64,000 nucleotides of DNA from Haloferax sp. Atlit-12N (GTDB lineage: Archaea > Halobacteriota > Halobacteria > Halobacteriales > Haloferacaceae). Below, piece after piece: positions 55,230 to 63,765 of this stretch. Each line of letters opens with the position of its first letter. The first letter of the stretch is position 1. The DNA lies in the NCBI RefSeq assembly GCF_003383095.1, contig NZ_PSYW01000002.1, positions 620,001-684,000 on the forward strand. Reading direction: 5' to 3'. Under the pieces are notes generated by a model. The model had not been told where the DNA came from and ran no database searches. It was given only the letters and a program-made list of their open reading frames with translations. A program made the position numbers and the translations under genes.

Positions 55230-57161
55230 ATGACTGAACTCGGTGGTTATCACGACAGGGTCGCTCGGGTGGACCTGTCATCCGGCGACATCGCGTACGA
55301 GGGTATCGACGACGAGGACGCGCGAAAGTACATCGGGGCCCGCGGCCTCGGCGTGAAGTACGTCTTCGACCAGGGACCGGACGTGGACCCGCTCGGACCG
55401 GACAACCTCCTCGCGTTCATGACGGGGCCGCTCACCGGCACGCAGACCGTGATGAGCGGTCGCATCGCGGTCGTGACGAAATCCCCGCTCACGGGGACCG
55501 TCACCGACTCGCACCACGGCGGCTGGAGCGGCGCGCGACTCAAGTGGTCCGGCTTCGACGGCCTGCTGTTCACGGGCAAGTCCGAACACCCGGTCTACGC
55601 GGTCGTCGAAGACGGCGAACTGACGCTCCACGACGCGGAGCACATCTGGGGCTGGGGCGTCCACGACACAATCGAGGAGCTCGAAGGCGAGGTCGAAGGG
55701 AGCCTCGGCAAGAACCTCTCGATAATGGCTATCGGCCCCGGCGGCGAGAACGAGGTCAAGTACGGCTGTATCGTCAACGAGGACGACCGCGCGTCCGGCC
55801 GCGGCGGCACGGGCGCGGTCATGGGCTCGAAGAACCTCAAGGCAATCGTCGTGAAGTCCGGCACGCGGATGCCGAAGCCGGCCGACGCCGACACGTTCAA
55901 GCAGGGCTACCAGCAGGCGATGCAGCTCATCCGCGAGTCCGAGGTCACCGCGCCCAACGAGGGCGGCCTGTCGCTGTACGGGACGAACGTCCTGATGAAC
56001 GCGGGCGAGGAACTCGACGGTCTCCCGACGAAAAACGGGAAGTACACCTCGACCGCGGCGATGCGAGACGCCGAGGGCGCGGACATCGACTCCGAGCGCG
56101 TCTCCGGCGAGAACGTCCGCGAGAACATCCTCGTCGACGAGCCGACGTGTCACTCCTGCCCGGTCGCCTGTAAGAAGGAAGTCGAGGTGTCGGTGATGCA
56201 CAAAGGCGAGGAGATGAACGTCCGTGGCGAGTCCTACGAGTACGAGTCCGCGTACGCGCTGGGCCCGAACTCCGGACACACCGAGCGCGACGAAATCGCC
56301 GTCATGATCGACCGGTGTAACGACATGGGCGTCGACACCATCGAGATGGGCAACATGATGGCGATGGCGATGGAGATGTCCGAGCAGGGCAAGCTCGACG
56401 GGCTGAGCGAACAGCTCGACTGGGGCGACACCGAGCGCATGATCGACCTCATCACCGAGGTCGCGAACCGTGAGGGCGACCTCGCAGACGCCCTCGCCGA
56501 GGGCGCAAACGGCCTCGCCGAGCGCTTCGACGCCCACGACAACTCGCTGGCCGTCAAGGGCCAGACCATCCCGGCGTACGACCCGCGCTGCATGAAGGGC
56601 ATGGGCATCGGCTACGCCACCTCGAACCGCGGTGCGTGCCACCTCCGCGGCTACACGCCGTCCGCCGAGATTCTCGGCATCCCGGAGAAGCACGACCCCC
56701 ACGAGTGGCGCGGGAAGGGCGAACTCGTGGCGCTGTTCCAGGACATGCACGCCATCTCAGACTCGTTCGACATCTGCAAGTTCAACGCGTTCGCGGAGGG
56801 CATCGAGGAGTACGTCCTGCAGTACAACGGCATGACCGGCCGCGACGTGACCGAAGAGGAACTGCTCGAAACCGGTGACCGCATCTACACCCTCGAGCGG
56901 TACTACAACAACCTCGCCGGCTTCGACGGTGCCGACGACTCGCTGCCGGGACGCTTCGTCGAAGGCGACGAGGCGATGCCCGGACAGGGCGCGTCCGAGG
57001 GCCAGTTGTGCGAACTCGACGAGATGAAAGAAGAGTACTACGCCCGCCGCCAGTGGGTCGACGGCGTCGTCCCCGACGAGCGTCTCGACGAACTCGGCAT
57101 CGACATCGGCCCCGGCACGGGCGTCTCCCGCGGCGACTCGCCGGCACCCGCCGACGACTGA
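55230..57161 (+). CDS. aor: tungsten aldehyde ferredoxin oxidoreductase
   Basis: The 643-residue enzyme oxidises aldehydes to acids with ferredoxin as electron acceptor using tungstopterin and a 4Fe-4S cluster. It starts with GGYHDRVARVDLSSGDI; AOR hallmarks are IGARGLGVKYVFD, the cluster motif CHSCPVACKKEV (CxxCxxxC) and a late DICKFNAFAEG fourth ligand. Length matches the family. The SAMP3/MoaD-like gene 2.7 kb downstream could serve molybdopterin synthesis, but this is distant. Confidence 0.93.
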   Translation: MTELGGYHDRVARVDLSSGDIAYEGIDDEDARKYIGARGLGVKYVFDQGPDVDPLGPDNLLAFMTGPLTGTQTVMSGRIAVVTKSPLTGTVTDSHHGGWSGARLKWSGFDGLLFTGKSEHPVYAVVEDGELTLHDAEHIWGWGVHDTIEELEGEVEGSLGKNLSIMAIGPGGENEVKYGCIVNEDDRASGRGGTGAVMGSKNLKAIVVKSGTRMPKPADADTFKQGYQQAMQLIRESEVTAPNEGGLSLYGTNVLMNAGEELDGLPTKNGKYTSTAAMRDAEGADIDSERVSGENVRENILVDEPTCHSCPVACKKEVEVSVMHKGEEMNVRGESYEYESAYALGPNSGHTERDEIAVMIDRCNDMGVDTIEMGNMMAMAMEMSEQGKLDGLSEQLDWGDTERMIDLITEVANREGDLADALAEGANGLAERFDAHDNSLAVKGQTIPAYDPRCMKGMGIGYATSNRGACHLRGYTPSAEILGIPEKHDPHEWRGKGELVALFQDMHAISDSFDICKFNAFAEGIEEYVLQYNGMTGRDVTEEELLETGDRIYTLERYYNNLAGFDGADDSLPGRFVEGDEAMPGQGASEGQLCELDEMKEEYYARRQWVDGVVPDERLDELGIDIGPGTGVSRGDSPAPADD

Positions 57162-57218
57162 ACCGACGGCTGGACCGACCACCCGGCCCGACCCGGTCGC
57201 GGCCGATACCCACCCGAA

Positions 57219-57938
57219 TCACGCTTTTTCCGACCGATTGCGACCCGTAGTGGTGAGTCCGCCGACGAGCGCCGCGGCGGCCCCACCGAGGCCGCCGAAG
57301 ACGACGCCGAACACCAGTCCAGAGAACGCCCCCCAAAGCGGGAGGCCGACCGAGTCGCCGTCGAGGTCGGTCGGGTGGAACCCGGTCGAACCGATGCGGA
57401 CGAACCCGTCCGCGTTCGGGGGCACGTCGCCGAGGCCGACGCGAGCGACGAGCGCGGCGACGGCGACGGTGGCGGCGAAGCCGAGCGCGACCGACGACCC
57501 CGTGACGAACCCCTCGGCGGGGCGTCGGGACCACGCCGTGAGGCGCGCCGTGACGACGCCGGCGAGAAAGAGGCAGGCGGGCGGCAGCGCGCCCAGCCAG
57601 TACCACGAGTCGGCCGCGCCGTCGAACCCGTCGACGAGGTTTCGGAGGACGACCGCGCGACCGGGGCCGGTCGTCTCGACGAGTCGAACGGGCAGGCCCA
57701 TCGCGCCGCCGAACGTCCAGACGGGGACGAACACGGACGGGACGGGTTTCCCGGCGGTCATCTCGGTCGCGGCGTCGAGCGTGGAAAACGAGCCGTCGGT
57801 GGCGAGGGCGAGCCAGCCGGCGACCGCGAGCGTGCCGACGACGAACGCGGCGACGCCGGCGACGAACCCGGTCGGGAGAAGGGCGCGACCCTCGCCGTCG
57901 CGGGGGAGCGAGTAGAGGCGCGGAGGTGGGGAGGGCAT
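57219..57938 (-). CDS. multi-helix membrane protein, unknown
   Basis: The 239-residue protein predicts five helices: about residues 23-45, 72-84, 111-130, 140-165 and 205-228. It has a cytoplasmic basic start and a long extracellular loop (NADGFVRIGSTGFHPTDLDGDSVG). Haloarchaeal membrane proteins of this size are common; I recognise no family. It is convergent with aor (57 bases). Confidence 0.75.
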   Translation of the reverse strand: MPSPPPRLYSLPRDGEGRALLPTGFVAGVAAFVVGTLAVAGWLALATDGSFSTLDAATEMTAGKPVPSVFVPVWTFGGAMGLPVRLVETTGPGRAVVLRNLVDGFDGAADSWYWLGALPPACLFLAGVVTARLTAWSRRPAEGFVTGSSVALGFAATVAVAALVARVGLGDVPPNADGFVRIGSTGFHPTDLDGDSVGLPLWGAFSGLVFGVVFGGLGGAAAALVGGLTTTGRNRSEKA

Positions 57939-58013
57939 GCGTGCGACCGTGGTCGCCCGCGAAACGAGTATCTTGGGGGAGGCGACGGGTCACCGAACGG
58001 GGCTGACGGCGGC

Positions 58014-58352
58014 TCAGACGACGAACCGGAGGACCCAGAGCGCGCCCATGCCGACGAGGATGGTGGCGAGCACGCGTTCGGTGTACCACGCGGCGAGCGC
58101 GGCCAGCGCGCCGGCGACGAGTTTGTCGTTGCCGACGGAGACCGCGAGGTCACCGGATGGGGCGAGGAGCGCGGGGAAGACGAGCGCCGCGAACACGGCC
58201 GCAGGGACGTACTCCAGCGCCGATTCGGCCGCCGGCGGCACGTCGTCGATGCGGCCGAACAGGTAGATGAACGACCCGCGGATGGCGAAGGTGAGGACGC
58301 CCGCGAGAGCGATGACGAGCCAGACGGTCGCCGAGTCGTAGCCGGTCGGCAT
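58014..58352 (-). CDS. azlD: branched-chain amino acid export subunit AzlD
   Basis: The 112-residue protein has four helices with the AzlD motif ALAGVLTFAIRGSFIYLFGRIDDVPPAAESALEYVPAAVFAALVFPALL. AzlC and AzlD form a branched-chain amino acid exporter (LIV-E type). The ATG abuts the azlC stop, so both are cotranscribed. Confidence 0.9.
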   Translation of the reverse strand: MPTGYDSATVWLVIALAGVLTFAIRGSFIYLFGRIDDVPPAAESALEYVPAAVFAALVFPALLAPSGDLAVSVGNDKLVAGALAALAAWYTERVLATILVGMGALWVLRFVV

Positions 58353-59048
58353 TCAGGCGTCGCCTCCGAGCGATTCGACCGCGAGACCGGCGAGGACGCC
58401 GACGACGGCCGCGACGATGATGTCGAGGTGGAACGGGACGCCCGCGACGACGACGCCGGTGGCGACGAGGCCGCCGACGAGACACGACGCGCCGGACGCA
58501 CGGTCCTTCAGCGTGGGGACGAGCAGGGCGAGAAAGACGAGGGGCGCGGCGAAGTCGAAACCCCACTCGGGCGGGAGCCCGGAGCCGAGGAGCGCGCCGG
58601 CGACGGTCGTCACCTGCCAGACGAGCCACAGCGACGCGCCCGCGCCGACGTAGTACGCGAAGCGGTCGGTCTCGCCGTCGCGGCCGTAGCGGGCGATAGA
58701 GACCGCGTACGCCTGGTCGGTCAGGAGGTACGACGCGAGCGCCTTCGACCGGGCGGTCAGGTCGCGGAAGTAGGGCGCGATAGAGGCCGAGTACATCATC
58801 GTCCGGAGGTTGATGACGACGGCCGTGCCGACGACGATTGCCAGCGGCGCGTCTGCGCCGAGGAGTTCTATCATGGCGAGCTGCGACGCGCCCGCGAAGA
58901 CGAGACTGGAGAAGCCGAGGGCGTGCGCGACCGACAGCCCCTGTTCGACGGCCGCGACGCCCGCGACGAGGCCGAACGGCGCGATGCCGAGTTGGAGCGG
59001 CCCCGCGGCCCGGACGCCGTCGAGGAGGTCGGAAGAAACGGTTGGCAT
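58353..59048 (-). CDS. azlC: branched-chain amino acid exporter AzlC
   Basis: The 231-residue protein has about 7 helices and the AzlC family motifs: LGIAPFGLVAGVAAVEQGLS, SSLVFAGASQLAMIELLGA and NLRTMMYSASIAPYFRDL, plus the late DQAYAVSIAR. It is the large subunit of an AzlCD branched-chain amino acid exporter. The stop is adjacent to the azlD start. Confidence 0.94.
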   Translation of the reverse strand: MPTVSSDLLDGVRAAGPLQLGIAPFGLVAGVAAVEQGLSVAHALGFSSLVFAGASQLAMIELLGADAPLAIVVGTAVVINLRTMMYSASIAPYFRDLTARSKALASYLLTDQAYAVSIARYGRDGETDRFAYYVGAGASLWLVWQVTTVAGALLGSGLPPEWGFDFAAPLVFLALLVPTLKDRASGASCLVGGLVATGVVVAGVPFHLDIIVAAVVGVLAGLAVESLGGDA

Positions 59049-59115
59049 CTGTCGGTAGCAGGTCGCCGCCCCCGAAATAGCCGTCTATCGTCGGGCAGTT
59101 TGCCGGCTTTTCGGC

Positions 59116-59556
59116 CTACCGCCTGACGACGGCGACCTCACGGATTTCGAGCGCCGTCTCGAACTCGTCGCGGCGGTCGGCGTCCGCGCCGACACGTCGG
59201 AGGTGTTCGGCGTGTGCCCGGCGGACCGCGTCGACCTCGCGGTGCGAGAAGTCTAGGTCGAGTCCCTTCGTGTCCCAGTGGCCCAGCGGGACGAGAAACA
59301 CCGCCGTCTCGTCGTCCTCGTGGACGCATTCGAACCCCTGTGCGTACTCGGTCGCCCGGCCGTCGAGGTACGCCTGCGCCCGGTCGAGCAACAGTGGGAG
59401 GCTGCTTGCGGGGACGCTCGCCTTCGCGGCCGCAAGCATGATTGCCGTACCGTCGATGGCACCGCCGCGGGGCGCGCCGTCGTCGCCGTCCGGCGCGAGG
59501 CGCTCGCTGAGTCGTTCGCGCCCCGGCCGCCGGTCACCGTCGGCACCCACGGTCAT
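59116..59556 (-). CDS. conserved hypothetical protein in the SAMP3 operon
   Basis: The 146-residue soluble protein has an N-terminal variable part and a core from about residue 38 (AIMLAAAKASVPASSLPLLLDRAQAYLDGRATEYAQGFECV), and a beta end (ETAVFLVPLGHWDTKGLDLDFSHREVDAVRRAH). Its start overlaps the preceding gene's stop by four bases (ATGA), so it is the third gene of the SAMP3 operon. No family identified. Confidence 0.78.
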   Translation of the reverse strand: MTVGADGDRRPGRERLSERLAPDGDDGAPRGGAIDGTAIMLAAAKASVPASSLPLLLDRAQAYLDGRATEYAQGFECVHEDDETAVFLVPLGHWDTKGLDLDFSHREVDAVRRAHAEHLRRVGADADRRDEFETALEIREVAVVRR

Positions 59557-59810
59557 CCCCCCGCGCGCATCGCCTTGCGGGCGAATCGCTCGACGAGGTC
59601 GTCGAGCGTCTCCTCGTCGCCCTCGAACGCGAGCTGCACCTCGGTGAGTTGGATACTGCTCGTTATCGTGACCACCTCGGTCTCGATGTCGACGGCCCAG
59701 TCGGGGCCGACCACGCGGCCATCGCCGTCGGCCTCGCCGCCGAGTCCTTCGAGGTACTGAATCGCGAGGCGGGGCGAGATACCGCGGAACGCTCGCTGTC
59801 GACGCGCCAC
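59553..59810 (-). CDS. conserved small protein in the SAMP3 operon
   Basis: The 85-residue protein reads RGISPRLAIQYLEGLGGEADGDGRVVGPDWAVDIETEV, then LTEVQLAFEGDEETLDDLVERFARKAMRAGG. It ends in Gly-Gly like ubiquitin-type proteins, though its fold is not ubiquitin-like by eye. It starts one base after the SAMP3 stop and overlaps the next gene. The link to SAMP chemistry is positional only. Confidence 0.82.
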   Translation of the reverse strand: MARRQRAFRGISPRLAIQYLEGLGGEADGDGRVVGPDWAVDIETEVVTITSSIQLTEVQLAFEGDEETLDDLVERFARKAMRAGG

Positions 59811-59811
59811 G

Positions 59812-60090
59812 TCAGCCCCCCGCGACCGGCGGGAAGACGCTCACGGCGTCCCCATCGTCGAGCGTCGTGGCCATCCCGTCGAGGTGGACCACTTCGCGCC
59901 CGTTTTTCAGCACGTTCACGTGCGGCTTGACCTCGCCGTCTTCGATGAGTCGGCCGGCGAGACCGTCGTACTCCGCTTCCAGCGACTCGAGGACGTCTCC
60001 GACGGTCGCGTCGTCGTCGACCCGCCAGTAGATGGACTTCTGGCCCACCACCTCCCGAAACGTCGCGAAGAAGCGCAATTCGAGTTCCAT
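59812..60090 (-). CDS. samp3: small archaeal modifier protein SAMP3 (MoaD/ThiS fold)
   Basis: The 92-residue beta-grasp protein ends in the Gly-Gly tail VAGG needed for UbaA-dependent activation and isopeptide conjugation. It has ELELRFFATFREVVGQKSI, VGDVLESLEAEYDGL and MATTLDDGDAVSVFPPVAGG, the MoaD-type layout. H. volcanii SAMP3 is also 92 residues, and this locus order agrees. SAMP3 modifies MoaE and other proteins. The operon continues with two short conserved genes. Confidence 0.92.
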   Translation of the reverse strand: MELELRFFATFREVVGQKSIYWRVDDDATVGDVLESLEAEYDGLAGRLIEDGEVKPHVNVLKNGREVVHLDGMATTLDDGDAVSVFPPVAGG

Positions 60091-60366
60091 ACCCCTTGTC
60101 GGCGTCCACGAGACAAAAAGGTACGTCGCGGGCGGCCACAGCGAACGGTTGGCCGGACTTATCGGAGTCACTAATTCAAATAAACTGCAAGATTATCGCC
60201 TGAAAGATCTCAACCAATTAAGTAGAAAGAGCGTCGAAACGTCTCGCTCGACGGGACATTCCAAGCGGCTTCGATACCGACCCGCGCGGGCCGGATAACT
60301 GCGGTCGGTGCGAACCGTTCGACAACGGTCGAATCATCCCCAATTAGTGTCGAACGACCCGGCCGA

Positions 60367-60732
60367 TTACCGTCCCGCGTCGCGGACTTCGATACGACCG
60401 ACGGACTCGACGGTGACGACTAAATCGGCGTAGTCGAATTCGAGCGACGCACCCGTCACGCGCGGTGCTCCGGGCGCGTCGCGGCCGAACAGGGCGTCGA
60501 GGGCGTCGGTGTCTACGTGCTCTGTGAGTGGCGGTAGCTCCGTCGGGTCGCGGCGCGTGTGTTGGTTCACAGCCGCGGCAACCGCCTCAGAGATCGGCTC
60601 GGTACGCTCGCAGTCGTACCAAACTCGTGTCGGTTCGAACTCGTCTCGTACCTGCGTGTCTGATGTGATGATGGTTTCGTCCCCCCAGTATCGTCTGTTC
60701 GATACGTTGGTTCGACGTGTTATATTTCTTGC
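60367..60732 (-). CDS. HalOD1 output-domain protein with unclear start
   Basis: The open frame reaches from 60367 to a stop at 60733-60735. The conserved HalOD1 domain covers about 60367-60630: SEAVAAAVNQHTRRDPTEL, then VDTDALDALF and LEFDYADLVVTVESVGRIEV. HalOD1 proteins are stand-alone or sensor-output modules in haloarchaea. No ATG, GTG or TTG is in frame between 60571 and 60732; the first one is the GTG at 60570, inside the domain. Either initiation is non-standard or the start has mutated. A good TATA box (TATAAA, minus strand) is at about 60761-60766. In H. volcanii the gene here (HVO_2176, from memory) has been linked with disk-shape control (DdfA); this needs checking. Confidence 0.7.
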   Translation of the reverse strand, partial: ARNITRRTNVSNRRYWGDETIITSDTQVRDEFEPTRVWYDCERTEPISEAVAAAVNQHTRRDPTELPPLTEHVDTDALDALFGRDAPGAPRVTGASLEFDYADLVVTVESVGRIEVRDAGR

Positions 60733-60735
60733 GTA

Positions 60736-60933
60736 CTAACGGTATGTCCCTTTGATAGTGTTTATACAATGCAATATTGGGTTGAGAACTGACCGCTAAA
60801 CAGGACCGGGAGCGGCGAGCTATCGGAACATCGAGTCAGCGCGAGAGGGACAAAAGAGGGAGAGAACAGAACAGACGAGAGCGGAGCAGACGGGAACGCG
60901 ACCGCTGTCTCGACACCGCGCGGACTGGCCCGG
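60736..60933. promoter_or_regulatory. spacer with TATA box for the HalOD1 gene
   Basis: Minus-strand TATAAA at about 60761-60766 lies about 30 bases before the beginning of the open HalOD1 frame. The rest is purine-rich (AGAGGGACAAAAGAGGGAGAG near 60845) and holds no gene. The purine run follows the sph3 stop and may aid termination. Confidence 0.5.
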
Positions 60934-62892
60934 TCAGGCCGCGGGTGCCACGTCGGTCCCCCACGTGACGCGCCGGTACGACTCGTCGAGGGCCTGCGCG
61001 TCCTCGGGGAGGAGGGCCGCGACGAGGAACGTCGGATACTGCTCGAAGTGGTCGACCAGCGCAGCGATGCGCTCGGCGTCGATAGCCTCGACGGAGTCGA
61101 GCAGCATGAACGGGACCTCCTCGTACACCTCGTGGACGAGGTAGCCCGCGAGGGCGAACACGAGGCCGACGACCTCGCGCTCGCTCTCGCTGAGGTGGTC
61201 GATGGAGTCCTCGTACACCGCGCCGGAGTCGGACGCGCGGACGATGTGGAGTTCGAACTGGGTCTTTTCGACCTTGCGGCGGCCCTCTCGGACCCGGCGT
61301 TCGACCTGCTCCAGCCAGACGCGCTCGATGTTGTCGTAGCCGAGGAGGTCGAGGACCGTCTCCATCTCCTCGTTGAACGCCTCGACGGCCGCGGTCGTCA
61401 GCGACCGAATTCGGGTTCGCGCATCCTCGAGTTCCTCCGTCACCTGTTCGCGCTCGAGTTCGAGTTCCTCGCGCTCGTCGAACCGGTCGTCGAGCGCGTC
61501 GAGGTCGTCGTGAACCGACGCGAGATCGTCGCGCGTCCGGTCGAGCGTGAACTCGACCTCGTTGAGCTCCTTGTGGAGTTCGATGAGGTCGCTCTCAGCC
61601 TGCCCGCGGAGGTCCGACGCGTCGGCTTCGAGCGATTCGACCCGTTCGGCGAGCTCCTCGCGCTGGTCGGTCAGCGAGTCGATTTGCCCGGTCCGGCGGT
61701 CGAGTTCGTCTTCGAGGCGCTGGAGCTTATCCCGGAGCTTCCGGCGGTCGCGCTGGGCCTGTTCCGCCGCCCGCATCGAGCGTTCGAGTTCGTCGAGTTC
61801 GCGGCGAAGTTCGGCGCGTTCCTCGCGCTGTTCGTCTCTGACCTCGCGGAGGCGGTCGGTCGTCCCCCGAATCTGGTCGCGGTCGACCTCGGTGCCGCAG
61901 GTCCAGCAGGTGATGGTCTCCGAGGAGACGAGTTGGTCCGTCACCGAACCGCCGCCGACCGCGCCCAGCGAGTCCTCGACGAGGTCGGCCTTGCCTTCGA
62001 GCACGTCCTCCGTGTACTGGACGATGGTCTGAAGCTCCGAAATCGTCGAGTTGAGCGACTCGATGCGCGACCGAATCGACTCGATGCGGTCGTTCGCCTC
62101 GCCGCGGTCGACCTCCTCGGCCTCGAACGAATCGAGTTCCGACTGGAGTTCGGAGCGCTCCTCGCGGAGCGATTCGACGCTCTCGCGCTCGCTCTGGAGG
62201 CGGAAGCGGACCGTTTCGAGGTCCGACCGCGCCGACTGCAGGTCCGACAGCACCTCGTCTAACGCGGCTTGGTTCTCGCGTTGCGATTCGACCGTCTGGT
62301 CTTCGGCCTCGATTTCGGCTTCGAGATCGTCGCGCTCGGCTTCGAGGTCCTCGATTTCGGCTTCGAGATCGTCGCGCTTCGATTCGAGCGACCGGCGGTC
62401 GGCCTCGAGCGAGTCGAGCGAGTCGAGTTGTGTTTCTACCTGCGTCCGTCGGGTCTGGAGGCGCTCGATTTCTGCCTCGATGGCGTCGGTGTCGACCGGT
62501 GCCATGATGACGTCGTGGAGGTCGCGCTCCGAGACGACGGCCCGGCGCGCCTCGTTCGACCCGAGGAGGAACGCAAAGCGGTCCGCAGTCGTCGTATCCC
62601 GGAGGTACGGCGTGCCGTCGGTCGTGACCGACCCGTTCTCACGGGAGAAGACGCGGGTGTACGTCCGGCCGTCCAGTTCGAGTTCGACCGACCCCTCGTC
62701 GGCGTCTCCCTTGAGACTGGCCGCGTCGCTCCCGAACGCGCCCATAAGCGCGCGCAGGAATGACGTTCGGTTCGTCGCGTTGCGCCCGGTCAGAACGGTG
62801 ACGCCGGGTTCGAGCCCGACGGTTCGTTCGTCGATACCACCGATGTTTCGTATACGGACAGTCGCCGTCTGAAGTGCCTCTGAATCGTTCAT
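60934..62892 (-). CDS. sph3: archaea-specific SMC-related protein Sph3
   Basis: The 652-residue protein has an N-terminal ATPase half with a degenerate Walker A, GRNATNRTS at 36-44 (Arg where Lys is expected), two long coiled coils from about 140 to 500 rich in Glu, Arg and Leu, a central Cys pair CWTC near residue 328 like a Rad50 hook, a signature LSESEREVVGLVFALAGYL and Walker B-like FMLLDSVEAID. The usual catalytic Glu after Walker B is Ser. Sph3 with RdfA is needed for rods in H. volcanii (from memory). Here it follows the broken rdfA by 34 bases. Confidence 0.93.
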   Translation of the reverse strand: MNDSEALQTATVRIRNIGGIDERTVGLEPGVTVLTGRNATNRTSFLRALMGAFGSDAASLKGDADEGSVELELDGRTYTRVFSRENGSVTTDGTPYLRDTTTADRFAFLLGSNEARRAVVSERDLHDVIMAPVDTDAIEAEIERLQTRRTQVETQLDSLDSLEADRRSLESKRDDLEAEIEDLEAERDDLEAEIEAEDQTVESQRENQAALDEVLSDLQSARSDLETVRFRLQSERESVESLREERSELQSELDSFEAEEVDRGEANDRIESIRSRIESLNSTISELQTIVQYTEDVLEGKADLVEDSLGAVGGGSVTDQLVSSETITCWTCGTEVDRDQIRGTTDRLREVRDEQREERAELRRELDELERSMRAAEQAQRDRRKLRDKLQRLEDELDRRTGQIDSLTDQREELAERVESLEADASDLRGQAESDLIELHKELNEVEFTLDRTRDDLASVHDDLDALDDRFDEREELELEREQVTEELEDARTRIRSLTTAAVEAFNEEMETVLDLLGYDNIERVWLEQVERRVREGRRKVEKTQFELHIVRASDSGAVYEDSIDHLSESEREVVGLVFALAGYLVHEVYEEVPFMLLDSVEAIDAERIAALVDHFEQYPTFLVAALLPEDAQALDESYRRVTWGTDVAPAA

Positions 62893-62926
62893 GTTTCGGA
62901 TGTGGTGTGTTGGTGAGCCCGAATCG

Positions 62927-63574
62927 CTACTCGTTTCTCTCCTGTTCGCAGTCGCAGTGCCCGGAGTTGAGCAGCGTCGTCGGGGTCATTCGAGTGTCAC
63001 AGTCTGTGCAGGTGACACGGATGTCTACTTCGACCTCGTAGGTGCCGATGAAGACCGCTTCGGCCTTCACTAAACGGTCGATAACATCGATAGTCACCGT
63101 CCGCAGTCGGGATCGGAGCTTCCGAATCGTCGCGAGTCCCGACTCGGTCGCGCTCTGTCCGTCTTCGTCGTCGTCTTCACGTTCGACGTTTCGGTGTCGC
63201 TTGAGGTAGTTATACACCGACTAGTAGGAGATGATATCCGACTCCAACTGGTCGATGTCGACGCCGCGCTCGCGGAGCGTGTTCCGCGCGTCGGTGCGAC
63301 TCCCCGCAGTCACGTCGTCGCTGGTCAGGAGTCGGTAGAAGTTCTCCGCCTCCCCGTCGAGGACGTGCGCGCCGGCCTGGTCCAGCGCGGCCCGGATGAG
63401 TCGCTTGTTCACGTCCCCTTCGAGTTCGCGGAGGCTCCGTTGCTCGCGACCCTCGCCGAGCCACGCATCGACGAGGTCGTCACCGAGGCCATCGAGACCG
63501 TACCGGTCTGCGATGCGCTCTATCTTCGGACCTCGGCCGCCGCGGCGGGAAACCGTGCTTCCAGAATCTCGCAT
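62927..63574 (-). pseudogene. rdfA: rod-determining factor RdfA, interrupted by an in-frame TAG
   Basis: Reading from the ATG at 63574, codon 118 (63221-63223) is TAG, but the same frame continues without shift as SVYNYLKRHRN, to a stop at 62927-62929. The first part (117 residues) has IERIADRYGLDGLGDDLVDAWLG, VNKRLIRAALDQAG, EAENFYRLLTSDDVTAGSRT. The second part has the family's zinc end, CTDCDTRMTPTTLLNSGHCDC. Together they match the RdfA family, where Gln normally sits where TAG is (CAG to TAG). RdfA is required for rod formation in H. volcanii (from memory). sph3 follows 34 bases on. Confidence 0.88.
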
Positions 63575-63765
63575 TGTGACCTCGTTACCCGGACCTTAGC
63601 GTGCAGTACCCTAAACGTTACTTATGGATTATCAGAGATGATAAAACTAGAACACAAACGAGTTACACGACATACGCCGACGTTCTTACGGATTCCGGGG
63701 AATAAATGAGAGATATCAGTAAACTAGAGAACTACCCACCGCGAGACGGCGGTCGGTTTTTGTCA
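63575..63765. promoter_or_regulatory. AT-rich spacer upstream of rdfA
   Basis: This 191-base spacer separates two minus-strand genes. It is AT-rich compared with the genes around it, with several TTATGGATTAT and TAAACT stretches. On the minus strand TTTAGGGTA (about 63613-63621) could serve as a TATA box for rdfA, but it is 40-45 bases from the ATG. No coding frame is supported. Confidence 0.45.

Noticed and set aside
60587..60769. Minus-strand TTG frame upstream of the HalOD1 domain
   Set aside because: Different frame from the conserved domain, basic and unlike a protein; it would only matter if a frameshift were shown.
63218..63226. Read-through of the rdfA TAG as pyrrolysine or recoding
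   Set aside because: TAG is used as a normal stop in several genes here (for example at 4727, 11750, 14625, 47169 and 51365), and no pyrrolysine context is seen. A mutation is the simpler view.
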